Source: Acidimicrobiales bacterium (GTDB lineage Bacteria > Actinomycetota > Acidimicrobiia > Acidimicrobiales > MedAcidi-G1). From it: a DNA stretch of 64,000 nt. The notes under the pieces are model-generated. The model had not been told where the DNA came from, did no database searches, and worked only from the letters and a program-made list of their open reading frames with translations. Shown one piece after another: positions 17,201-25,173 of the stretch. Location: NCBI GenBank assembly GCA_030747595.1, contig JASLKK010000004.1, positions 62,001-126,000 on the forward strand. Reading direction: 5' to 3'. Numbering within the stretch: position 1 is the first letter of the stretch; each line of letters begins with the position of its first letter. A program made the translations under genes and the position numbers.

Positions 17201-18306
17201 GAGCAGCGGTGCTCCACGGGGTGGGTGAACCGCTCACCATCGAAGACGTCAAGTTGGACAACCCGTGGCCGCACGAGGTGGTCGTACGGACGGCCGCCTG
17301 TGGCGTCTGTCGTAGCGATCTGCACTTCATCGAGGGCCACTACGGCACTGACCTCCCTGTCGTCCTAGGTCACGAGGCCGCGGGTGTTGTCGAGGCTGTT
17401 GGGTCTGAGGTGACCTACGTGCAGCCCGGCGACCGGGTCATCACCTGCATGTCGGTGTTCTGCGGACGCTGCGCCGATTGCACCGGTGGCCGCCCCTATC
17501 TGTGTACGAGCCCGGACGTGCGCCGTGGCCCCGATGATCCGTCTCGGCTGACTCTCGACGGCGAACGGGTCGCTCAACTCTACGAACTGTCCGCATACGC
17601 AGAGCAGATGCTGGTACACGAGAACGCCACAGTGAAGGTACGTGACGAGATGCCACTGGATCGGGCGGCTCTCATCGGCTGCGCCGTGATGACTGGTTTC
17701 GGTGCCGTCGTCAACACCGCTCGAGTGTCTCCGGGTGCCACCGTGGCGGTAATCGGTTGTGGCGGCGTCGGTCTTTCGGCGGTTAATGCCGCCGCTATCA
17801 CCGGCGCTGGACGGATCATCGCCGTCGACGTGGCCGAAGCCAAACTGAGCCTGGCCAGCTTGGTGGGCGCTACCGACGTGGTCGACGCCTCTCGGGAGAA
17901 CCCGGTCGAGGCCGTCCTGGAGCTGACCGCGGGCGGGGTCGACTTCTCGTTTGAGGCATTGGGTCGCCGTGAGACAGCGGAGCAGTCGTTCCAGATGTTA
18001 CGTAGTGGCGGCACCGCAACGGTGATCGGCATGGTGCCCGAAGGCCAGATGATGGAGGTCGAGGCGGCCAAGCTCCTCGAGGAAAAATCACTCCAAGGTT
18101 CCAATATGGGCTCGAACCGGTTCCGGGTGGACATGCCGCTACTCGTCGAGCACTACCTCGAGGGGCGCCTCCTCCTCGACGAGGTGACTGCCCGGCACAT
18201 CCACCTCGACGAGGTGGATGAGGCCTTCCACGAGATGCGTACCGGTGGCCTTGGCCGCAGCATCGTCGTGTTCGATGGGACTCGTAGGGGAGGCTTCACC
18301 CGTTAA
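17197..18306 (+). CDS. Zinc-dependent alcohol dehydrogenase (MDR family)
   Basis: NAD(P)-dependent oxidation of an alcohol or reduction of an aldehyde. The 369-residue protein has the catalytic zinc ligands C38 and H59 (GHE), the full structural zinc set C89, C92, C95 and C103, and the Rossmann motif GCGGVG near 190. Similarity is to class III-like and mycothiol-dependent dehydrogenases. ATG 17197 has GAGGTGGAGG upstream, and the next gene lies 170 bp downstream. It is encoded between the two hydrolase paralogues, together with a CoA-transferase, suggesting a small catabolic set: hydrolysis, oxidation, CoA activation. Confidence 0.91.
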   Translation: MRAAVLHGVGEPLTIEDVKLDNPWPHEVVVRTAACGVCRSDLHFIEGHYGTDLPVVLGHEAAGVVEAVGSEVTYVQPGDRVITCMSVFCGRCADCTGGRPYLCTSPDVRRGPDDPSRLTLDGERVAQLYELSAYAEQMLVHENATVKVRDEMPLDRAALIGCAVMTGFGAVVNTARVSPGATVAVIGCGGVGLSAVNAAAITGAGRIIAVDVAEAKLSLASLVGATDVVDASRENPVEAVLELTAGGVDFSFEALGRRETAEQSFQMLRSGGTATVIGMVPEGQMMEVEAAKLLEEKSLQGSNMGSNRFRVDMPLLVEHYLEGRLLLDEVTARHIHLDEVDEAFHEMRTGGLGRSIVVFDGTRRGGFTR

Positions 18307-18477
18307 GTGGGGGAGGCTCTACAGTTTCGTAAATCTGTGAAAACCTGTGTGTGCTACACCATGCTCTCTTGATGTCTGCGTCCGGGAAGGCCTTCGATTC
18401 GATCGAGCGCCAGTGGTGCGCGGCGTCGTAGGCCCCGTCGGGTCGAACCACCAGACCCCAGCAGCAAGGACCTCACC

Positions 18478-19665
18478 ATGACTTCCCGTCCACTCGACGG
18501 CATCCGGATCGTCGATCTCACTCATGTTCTCGCCGGGCCGTACTGCTCGTACCAGCTCGGCCTGCTCGGCGCCGACGTGATCAAGGTCGAGCCTCTCTCC
18601 GGCGATCTTGTCCGCCCGTGGAGGGGTACCCGGGAGCAGGTTATGTCCGGCATGGGCACCGGGTTCATGGCCCAGAACGCCGGCAAACGCAGCCTGTCGG
18701 TCGACATCTCCCAGCCCGAGGGGAGCGACCTCGTCCTCGAACTGGCCGCTGGCGCCGACGTGTTTCTCGAGAATTACCGTCCCGGCTCGCTCGCCCGCCA
18801 CGGCCTCGGCTACGACGACGTCGCTGCGGTGAACGACACGGTCGTGTACGCCTCGATCTCAGCGTTCGGCCAGACCGGACCGCACGGCCACCGCCCGGGG
18901 TTCGACGATGTCATCCAGGGGACATCCGGCTTCATGGCCACGAACAAGCGCGACCGGGGCCCGGTCCGTACCGGTGGCCCGGTACTCGACTATGCGACCG
19001 GCATGCACGCAACCTCCGCGATCCTGGCCGCGCTGATGCTGCGCAACCAGACCGGCGAGCGCCAGCGAGTGGACGTCGCGATGCAGGACGTCACCATGCT
19101 GCTCGTCAACTACGACACCACTGCCGCCTCTCAACACGGCGGCGTCTCCGAACTGAACGAGGACATCGAAGCCCCCATGCTCGGGCGGTTCGCTACCGCC
19201 GACGGTTACGTGATGCTCGCGGGCTACCTACCCCGTCACTGGCAGGCCATCGCCGCTGCTATCGGTCTCGATGAACTCACCGACGTGGAGTTCGAAGACC
19301 TCTTCGCCCGCAGCGACGAAATTCAAGCCCTCGTCGAGGCCCGTCTCCTGGAGAGAACCACCGACGAATGGGACCGAATCTTCGCTGAAGCTGGTGCGGT
19401 CGGCGGCGGCGTCCGCGAGCTCGCCGAAACCTTCGCCTCCGGCCAGCCCGACGCCCGCGGCATCACCGAACCGCTCCACACACCGGTCGGCGAAATCCAC
19501 GTCACCACCAACGGCTACCGGATCAACGACCAGGCCTGGGGCCCTCGCTCCAGCGTGCCGATGCTCGGCGAACACTCCCGCGACCTGCTCGGCGAACTCG
19601 GCCATGACGACGCCGCCATCGACGCCCTCATTACCGACGGCGTGATCCGCCAGCACGATGCCTGA
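18478..19665 (+). CDS. CaiB/BaiF family CoA-transferase
   Basis: Class III CoA-transferase (395 residues) that moves CoA between a donor thioester and a free acid. The N-terminal block IRIVDLTHVLAGPYCSYQLGLLGADVIKVE is typical, and the catalytic Asp is in GPVLDYATGMHA near residue 170. It lies in the block with alcohol dehydrogenase and overlaps the next hydrolase by 8 bp, so it is likely in the same transcript. Codon use has more C-ending codons than the neighbouring ZIP and VOC genes. The acid substrate cannot be inferred. Confidence 0.9.
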   Translation: MTSRPLDGIRIVDLTHVLAGPYCSYQLGLLGADVIKVEPLSGDLVRPWRGTREQVMSGMGTGFMAQNAGKRSLSVDISQPEGSDLVLELAAGADVFLENYRPGSLARHGLGYDDVAAVNDTVVYASISAFGQTGPHGHRPGFDDVIQGTSGFMATNKRDRGPVRTGGPVLDYATGMHATSAILAALMLRNQTGERQRVDVAMQDVTMLLVNYDTTAASQHGGVSELNEDIEAPMLGRFATADGYVMLAGYLPRHWQAIAAAIGLDELTDVEFEDLFARSDEIQALVEARLLERTTDEWDRIFAEAGAVGGGVRELAETFASGQPDARGITEPLHTPVGEIHVTTNGYRINDQAWGPRSSVPMLGEHSRDLLGELGHDDAAIDALITDGVIRQHDA

Positions 19666-20578
19666 GCCCAAGATGCGCTGGTCCGAGAGGCTGCGGACTG
19701 ACCTGGGTCGCCGCGCGGCCGTCATCAACACGGAGCGCGGTCACGTAGAGGTCGCCCGAGAAGGCTACGGAACTCCTGTGCTGGTGATTCACGGCGGCCC
19801 CGGCGGTTTCGATCAGGGGTTGATGTACAGCCGCCACCTCCGCGACAACGGGTGCGAGCTCGTCGCCCTGTCTCGTCCCGGCTATCTACGCACGCCGCTC
19901 TCGTCGGGTCGAACGCCGACCGAGCAGGCCGACCTGTACGCGGCCGTACTCGACGCCTTGAAGATCGACCGAATCACAGTGCTCGGCTACTCCGCAGGCG
20001 GCCCATCAGCGCTACATTTCGCGGCCCGCCACCCCAGTCGGGTCAGGTCGCTACTCCTCGATTCGGCGGTACTAGACCACTACGACTCATCAGAAAGCCT
20101 GGTCGAGCGGTTGTCGCTCTTCTCGACCTTTGGTGCGTGGTTCTGGCACACGGTGGGCCATCGCTGGCCGAAGGTTGCAACGTCCGTGCTCATCGACAGC
20201 ACCACTACAGGCCTCGACAAGGTCCAGAGGCGAGCAGCAGTGGAGTGGATCATGACTGACCAGGAGCGGGTCGAGTCTGTTCAGGAGATGTTGACCTCGT
20301 TCGCACCGTGGAAGCTACGGCGAGCAGGGTTCGACAACGACGTAGACAACGAAGACCCTCTGGCACCACTGCCGATCGCAGAAATCACGTGCCCGACCAT
20401 GATCACCCACGGGATGAATGACGGTGCAGTCCCCGTGGAACTCGCCATACGGGCGAGCGAGTCCCTCAAGAGTGCAGAACTCGTACTGATCGATGAAGGT
20501 CATCACCTCCTGCCTGTCGCTCGGCACTTCGAGGCGGCAATGGAACGGCGCCTCGAGTTCGTTCACTCCGACAACTGA
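19658..20578 (+). CDS. Alpha/beta hydrolase, paralogue 2
   Basis: A 306-residue hydrolase with VIHGGPGGFDQGL (oxyanion), nucleophile Ser in GYSAG near residue 114, and a late DEGHHLLP His. It is a paralogue of the gene at 16011-16913, and aligns along its whole length. ATG 19658 overlaps the CoA-transferase stop; ATG 19673 (MRWSERL) would match the N-terminus of the paralogue equally well. It is the last gene before the tmRNA terminator. Confidence 0.85.
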   Translation: MPEPKMRWSERLRTDLGRRAAVINTERGHVEVAREGYGTPVLVIHGGPGGFDQGLMYSRHLRDNGCELVALSRPGYLRTPLSSGRTPTEQADLYAAVLDALKIDRITVLGYSAGGPSALHFAARHPSRVRSLLLDSAVLDHYDSSESLVERLSLFSTFGAWFWHTVGHRWPKVATSVLIDSTTTGLDKVQRRAAVEWIMTDQERVESVQEMLTSFAPWKLRRAGFDNDVDNEDPLAPLPIAEITCPTMITHGMNDGAVPVELAIRASESLKSAELVLIDEGHHLLPVARHFEAAMERRLEFVHSDN

Positions 20579-20621
20579 CTGAGGCCCATCGTCCACTTCC
20601 CCTAGTCATTGGCTGAAAACC

Positions 20622-20654
20622 CGAGAAGGCAGCGCCAAAAGCGCTGCCTTCTCG
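20622..20654 (-). terminator. Terminator of ssrA (bidirectional stem)
   Basis: A perfect 14-bp stem, 20622-20635 with 20641-20654, around a 5-nt loop. Read on the minus strand it is followed by GGTTTTC, so it suits termination of tmRNA. On the plus strand it follows the hydrolase stop by 43 bp. The outer 10 bases of each arm are the same as in the stem at 13191-13223. Confidence 0.75.
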
Positions 20655-20691
20655 AAACTGCGAACACGTGCACGCAAAAACTGCGAACACG
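20654..20691 (+). repeat. 17-bp direct repeat, right copies
   Basis: Exact copy of the 17-bp repeat of 12094-12110 at 20654-20670, then a 14-bp partial copy at 20678-20691. The second copy ends three bases before the tmRNA 3' end at 20695. Confidence 0.7.
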
Positions 20692-20694
20692 CCG

Positions 20695-21084
20695 TGGTGG
20701 AGCTGGGGGGAATCGAACCCCCGTCCGTCGAAGGGTGACCGTGCGTGATACGACCGTTCCCGAGACTGTGGCTTAATGGCTGCCACCCCGCCGGGTCGGG
20801 CGGGCCACGAGGGCCCCGCCACGGGGTCTTTCCCCCGGGTCAGCGTTCTTTCACGCCGTCAGCAGTCTGTCCCAGCTGTCTCCACCGCTTCTGTTGCCGG
20901 GTTGCGGTGGACCGACCCCGCGTGCCGTTACCGGTCGCGATGACTCTCGGTCACCTGACTAGGTCAGGCGGCGAGAGCGAGATCGTCCGTCTTGGCGTCT
21001 CTGTTGGTGCCCCGTTTAAGGAGTCTGGGCCACTCCGGTCGCACGTCACGACCACTGCAATCGGCGTCGAAACCGATCAGCCCC
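20695..21084 (-). ncRNA. ssrA: tmRNA (transfer-messenger RNA)
   Basis: The 5' end GGGGCTGATCGGTTTCGAC at 21084 downward and the 3' end GTTCGATTCCCCCC-AGCTCCACCA ending at 20695 form the tRNA-like domain, with CCA encoded. Length is 390 nt. The tag frame, 20964-21011 on the minus strand, reads GTNRDAKTDDLALAA followed by TGA, with the typical -LALAA protease signal. With SmpB it releases stalled ribosomes and tags the nascent chain. smpB lies 1.5 kb away on the same strand. The 3' end is a common site for genomic-island integration. Confidence 0.95.
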
Positions 21085-21226
21085 GTGGTCGGTGGCCCGC
21101 AGGCCACCATGTGCGGATATCAAGTGCTCGGTTGTCAAGTTGTCCGGATTCGTCCCGGTCCGGTATCGGGAACCGGTGCTTCATCCGCTTGACAAGGGTA
21201 TCGCCGGCCTGTGACCCCCGGTTTCG

Positions 21227-22555
21227 ATGGACCGGTGTCTGAGAACCCCACTGGGCAGACAGGCCTGCCAGACTCCGGTGATCGACGACCAACGTGCTGC
21301 CTCCTACGCGTTCATCCCCTCCACTGACGTCCCCCCGGTCGTCGAGCGGGCCGAGGGCTGCACACTCTTTTTCGCCGACGGACGCGAGGTCATCGATGCT
21401 GGTGGGGGAGCCATTGCCGTCAACATCGGGCACGGACGCTCCGAGGTGGCCGATGCTGTAGCCGAAGCCACCCGACGGGTGTCGTACGTGATCCCGCCGT
21501 GGGTGACGGAGGAACGTGTCGCCCTGGTCGAACTGCTCCGTAACCGCTGGCTGCCGCCAGAGTTGACCCGGGTGGGCTTCACCAGCGGAGGATCCGAATC
21601 AGTCGACACGGCCATCCGGCTGGCCATCACCCACTTCACGTCAGTCGGACAACCTCAACGCCGCAAGGTCATCGGCCGAGAAGCTTCCTACCACGGGGTG
21701 ACCCTTGCCTCCCTCGCCGTCGGCGGCCACCGGGCCCGCCGGTCCGGGTTCGAACAGGTGCTCGTTGACCATCCACGGATGCCGAACTTCGATACCGAGG
21801 GTCTGGTCAGGGTGATTGAGACTGAGGGGCCGGAGACAATCGCCGCGGTGATCGCTGAGCCGGTCATCGGAGCCACGGCGGGCGCCCTGATCCCCCCCGA
21901 TGACTGGTGGCCCGACGTTCGGACGATCTGTGATGATCACGGGATCCTGCTGATCACAGATGAGGTCATGACCGGCTTTGGGCGTACCGGCCGGAAGTTC
22001 GGCATCGACCACTGGGATGTCGTGCCCGACATCCTGGTGGGCGGCAAGGGCCTATCCGGCGGCTACGCGCCGCTCGGCGGGGTAGTCGCCACCGACCAGG
22101 TGGTCACACCCATCGCCGAGGCCGGTCGTGGCCTGATGTTTTTCACCTATTCGGCCCACTCGGCGGCCTGTGCGGCCGGTATCGCCGCATTGACAATCCT
22201 TGAGGACGAGGACCTGGTGGCGGCCAGTACCAAGAAGGGCGCCGACTTCTTGGAACGGCTGCGCCTCCTGGAGGCCCATCCCAACGTCACCGAGGTGCGG
22301 GGCCTAGGACTGATGATCGGTATTGAGCTGACGGCCAACCCAGTGACCGGTGATTCCGTCAGCGAGTCGTCAGGCGGGCTGGGCGCCCGGGTGGTAGCCG
22401 AGGCCCTGCGGCGCGGCGTGTGGGTCTATCCGGCGGGGGACGGCCACGTGCCCGATGCCCTGCTCATCGGACCGCCGTTCACCATCACGGACGTCGAGAT
22501 GGACCGGGTGGTCACCGTGGTGACCGAGTCGATCACCACCGTCTGTGGCGTCTGA
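21227..22555 (+). CDS. Class III aminotransferase
   Basis: PLP-dependent omega-aminotransferase of 442 residues. The PLP lysine is K274 in VGGKGLSGGYAPLGG, the cofactor Asp is in LLITDEVMTGFGRTG near 245, and TSGGSESVDTAIRLA near 119-132 binds the phosphate. The substrate could be a beta-amino acid, GABA or a diamine; the sequence alone does not decide. Start is uncertain: ATG 21227 has no ribosome-binding site, and GTG 21278 is also in frame. Confidence 0.88.
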   Translation: MDRCLRTPLGRQACQTPVIDDQRAASYAFIPSTDVPPVVERAEGCTLFFADGREVIDAGGGAIAVNIGHGRSEVADAVAEATRRVSYVIPPWVTEERVALVELLRNRWLPPELTRVGFTSGGSESVDTAIRLAITHFTSVGQPQRRKVIGREASYHGVTLASLAVGGHRARRSGFEQVLVDHPRMPNFDTEGLVRVIETEGPETIAAVIAEPVIGATAGALIPPDDWWPDVRTICDDHGILLITDEVMTGFGRTGRKFGIDHWDVVPDILVGGKGLSGGYAPLGGVVATDQVVTPIAEAGRGLMFFTYSAHSAACAAGIAALTILEDEDLVAASTKKGADFLERLRLLEAHPNVTEVRGLGLMIGIELTANPVTGDSVSESSGGLGARVVAEALRRGVWVYPAGDGHVPDALLIGPPFTITDVEMDRVVTVVTESITTVCGV

Positions 22556-22567
22556 CGGCCTGGACTT

Positions 22568-23041
22568 TCAACGCCGGCGTACGGCCCCCATGGCCCGGTC
22601 GGCCTCGCGGTCGGCCTCCTTGCGGGCCAGCGCCTGGCGCTTGTCGTGCAGCTTGCGGCCTCGCGCCAGGGCTACCTCGACCTTGGCGTTGCCACCCTTG
22701 AAGTAGAGCTTGAGTGGCACCAGTGTGAGACCCTCGAGGTTCATGCGCTCGATGATGCGGCGGATCTCGGCGCGGTGCAACAGCAACTTGCGGGGCCGGT
22801 CGGGGTCGTGGCCCATGGACTCACCGCCGCTCATGGCGTACGGCGGCACGTGCATGCCGACTAGCCAAAGCTCGCCCTTGTCCTCGCGTCCGAACGCTTC
22901 GGCGATCTGGACCTTGGCACCCCGGATCGACTTCACCTCGCTACCGCGCAGGACGAGACCCGCCTCCCACGAATCAAGGAGGTCGTACTCGTGCCGGGCC
23001 CGGCGGTTAGAGGCGACCGTGCGGTCGATTTCGTCTGCCAC
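22568..23041 (-). CDS. smpB: SsrA-binding protein
   Basis: A 157-residue RNA-binding protein that delivers tmRNA to stalled ribosomes. The sequence carries NRRARHEYDLLDSWEAGLVL, the GSEVKSIRGAKVQI block and the LTLVPLKLYFKGGNAKVEVALARGRKLHDKR segment of the OB-fold, followed by the basic tail needed in the mRNA channel. GTG start, with TACGAT at 23049-23054 located 7 nt upstream, suggests leaderless transcription. It is encoded close to its RNA partner ssrA. Confidence 0.97.
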   Translation of the reverse strand: MADEIDRTVASNRRARHEYDLLDSWEAGLVLRGSEVKSIRGAKVQIAEAFGREDKGELWLVGMHVPPYAMSGGESMGHDPDRPRKLLLHRAEIRRIIERMNLEGLTLVPLKLYFKGGNAKVEVALARGRKLHDKRQALARKEADREADRAMGAVRRR

Positions 23042-23128
23042 GGGCCAGATCGTACCGGCGACCCCTGTTGAGGCTGGGTCGGAACAGCGTCCCGACGGGC
23101 CCCGGGGGCGCCGTTAGCCTCGTCGCCG
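23042..23128. promoter_or_regulatory. Divergent leaderless promoters of smpB and the JAMM gene
   Basis: Two -10 boxes face outward in this gap: TACGAT on the minus strand (23049-23054, 7 nt before smpB) and TAGCCT on the plus strand (23115-23120, 8 nt before ATG 23129). Confidence 0.55.
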
Positions 23129-23587
23129 ATGGGAGACGACCGGCCGGAGATCCTGACGCTGACCAGCGACGTGCATGCGGCGATGGTCGATCGGGCCCTG
23201 ACGCAGATGCCCGCCGAAGCCTGCGGTCTGTTCACCGGTGCGCCCGGCACACTGCACGTCGACGGCTACCACCCAATGGCCAACAAGGCTGGTCCCGACG
23301 AGGCATGGAAGCTCTACGTATTGGACGGCCAGGAGATGCTCGACGTCGAAGCTGAGGCTGACTCGGCGGGCCGGGCCGTGCTCGGCGTCATGCACAGCCA
23401 CACCCACACCACCGCCTATCCGTCGCCCACCGATGTTGCTGACGCTGGCCGGTTCGACCCTTTCGGGTCGTGGATCTTCGTGATCGTGTCGCTCAAACAT
23501 CCCGATCCGACGCTACGGGCCTACCGGATTCTGGACGGCGGCATCACCGAGGTGCCCGTCGAGACCGAAAGCCTGATTGTCTCCTAG
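23129..23587 (+). CDS. JAMM/Mov34 metalloprotease (M67 family)
   Basis: A 152-residue isopeptidase-like protein. The EACGLFTG motif supplies Glu30, and the zinc motif HSHTHTTAYPSPTD at 89-102 gives H89, H91, S99 and D102. Actinobacterial homologues (Mec+) remove amino acids from the thiocarboxylated sulfur carrier CysO in cysteine synthesis. Here no CysO or CysM gene is adjacent, so this link is only inferred. The gene starts a short run with rph and rdgB. Confidence 0.87.
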   Translation: MGDDRPEILTLTSDVHAAMVDRALTQMPAEACGLFTGAPGTLHVDGYHPMANKAGPDEAWKLYVLDGQEMLDVEAEADSAGRAVLGVMHSHTHTTAYPSPTDVADAGRFDPFGSWIFVIVSLKHPDPTLRAYRILDGGITEVPVETESLIVS

Positions 23588-23689
23588 ATTCTCTCTCGTT
23601 CTCCCGCCGACCCTCTCTCGAACCCAACAATCGGACCCACCGCCGCTCAGCGGCGCAGGTAAATCGATCGACTAGCCCATGGAGGCACC

Positions 23690-24424
23690 GTGTCCCAGTC
23701 CAGTCCCCGTCCCGACGGCCGTGCCGATGACGAACTCCGGCCTATGTCCTTTGAGCGGGACTTCACCGAGATGGCCGCCGGTTCGTGTCTGGTCACCTTC
23801 GGCCGCACCCGTGTGCTGTGCACCGCGTCGGTGGGTGACGGCGTGCCGCCATGGCTTCGGAACACCAACCGCGGCTGGGTGACCGCCGAGTACTCGATGC
23901 TTCCAGGGTCCAGCCCAGAACGCATCCGACGCCGTACCTCGGGGCGTGATCAGGAGATCCAGCGCCTCATCGCCCGCTCGCTGCGGGCCGTCGTCGACCT
24001 TGAGGCGATGCCCGAGATGGAACTCACCGTGGACTGCGACGTGCTCCAGGCCGATGGCGGCACCCGTACCGCGTCGATCTGTGGTGGTTTCGTTGCCCTT
24101 CACGACGCCTTCACCCGGCTGGTGGCCGCCGGCGACTTACCGGTTTCACCAATCATCGAGGAACTAGCCGCTATCTCGGTGGGCGTCGTCGACGGTGCCC
24201 CCCGGCTCGACCTGCCCTACGTCGAAGATTCCACGGCCCAGGTCGACTTCAACGTCGTCATGACCGGCTCGGGTCGTTTCGTCGAGGTACAGGGCACCGC
24301 CGAGGGTCAGGCCTTCGAACGCTCCCAACTCGATGCGCTCGTGGACTTGGCCACCGGCGGAATAGCCGACATCGTCGAGGCCCAGCGGGCCCTTTTGGCT
24401 ACGCCGCCCGCCACCCGGACCTGA
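23690..24424 (+). CDS. rph: Ribonuclease PH
   Basis: Phosphorolytic 3'-5' exoribonuclease that trims tRNA precursors. The 244-residue protein has [20 protein letters not shown], the R-rich [16 protein letters not shown] segment and the phosphate site [18 protein letters not shown], all at family positions. GTG 23690 has GGAG 5 nt upstream. It is followed 35 bp later by rdgB, a common bacterial gene order. Confidence 0.96.
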   Translation: MSQSSPRPDGRADDELRPMSFERDFTEMAAGSCLVTFGRTRVLCTASVGDGVPPWLRNTNRGWVTAEYSMLPGSSPERIRRRTSGRDQEIQRLIARSLRAVVDLEAMPEMELTVDCDVLQADGGTRTASICGGFVALHDAFTRLVAAGDLPVSPIIEELAAISVGVVDGAPRLDLPYVEDSTAQVDFNVVMTGSGRFVEVQGTAEGQAFERSQLDALVDLATGGIADIVEAQRALLATPPATRT

Positions 24425-24459
24425 CCGACATCGAAAACGAGGCCGAGACCGGGGCGCCA

Positions 24460-25074
24460 ATGGGGGACTCTGCGGCGCTGCCCCGCCTGGTGATAGCCAG
24501 CGCAAATCCCCACAAGGTGGCCGAGATCAGCTTGGTCATGGAGGGTCTGGCCCACCTCGAACCCCGACCGGCCTGCGTGCCCGATGTGGTCGAGGACGGC
24601 GACACCCTGGAAGCCAACGCCCGCCTGAAGGCCATGGCCATCTGTGAAGCCACCGGAGCGGCCGCGGTGGCCGACGACACCGGTCTGGAGGTCGACGCCC
24701 TCGGTGGTGCGCCCGGCGTGCACTCGTCCCGCTACGCGGCGGATGGGGGTACCGGCGCCGAGGGCGACGCGGCGGCCAACACCGCTCGTCTACTCGGTGA
24801 ACTAGCGGGCGTTCCGGCCGGTCGTCGGACGGCACGGTTCCGAACCGTGGCCCTCGTGCGGCACCCCGACGGCACCGAGCTGATCGCCACGGGCACCGTT
24901 GAGGGGCACGTCATCGAGGAACCGGCTGGTGATGGTGGCTTCGGCTATGACCCGGTGTTCGTACCCGTGGAGGGCGACGGTCGAACGTTTGCTGAGATGG
25001 GCGACGACAAGCACGCCATCTCACACCGTGGCCGGGCCTTTCGCGATCTGGCGAGGCGCCTAGATCGCTCCTGA
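24460..25074 (+). CDS. rdgB: XTP/dITP pyrophosphatase (RdgB/HAM1)
   Basis: Removes non-canonical purine nucleotides such as dITP and XTP. The 204-residue protein has the N-terminal substrate motif IASANPHKVAEI, the ADDTGLEVDALGGAPGVHSSRYA block with the catalytic Asp near 68, and the C-terminal SHRGRAFRDLARRL. It sits directly after rph. Confidence 0.96.
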   Translation: MGDSAALPRLVIASANPHKVAEISLVMEGLAHLEPRPACVPDVVEDGDTLEANARLKAMAICEATGAAAVADDTGLEVDALGGAPGVHSSRYAADGGTGAEGDAAANTARLLGELAGVPAGRRTARFRTVALVRHPDGTELIATGTVEGHVIEEPAGDGGFGYDPVFVPVEGDGRTFAEMGDDKHAISHRGRAFRDLARRLDRS

Positions 25075-25173
25075 ACTTCCGGTTCGTCCCGTCGTCCCAC
25101 TGCGGCGGTTTCGGGACGTCTCCCGGTGGCGGGTATCTCAGTTCGAGGGACTGGTGGACCCGAGGGTCGACCG

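Noticed and set aside
10710-20694. A second copy of the tmRNA 3' end as a classical attachment site
   Set aside because: No duplicate of the terminal tmRNA sequence was found on reading the block, so the island idea rests on the 17-bp repeats only.
21085-21226. A clear promoter for ssrA
   Set aside because: TTGACA-like boxes occur on both strands, but none has a -10 element at the right spacing to the RNA 5' end.
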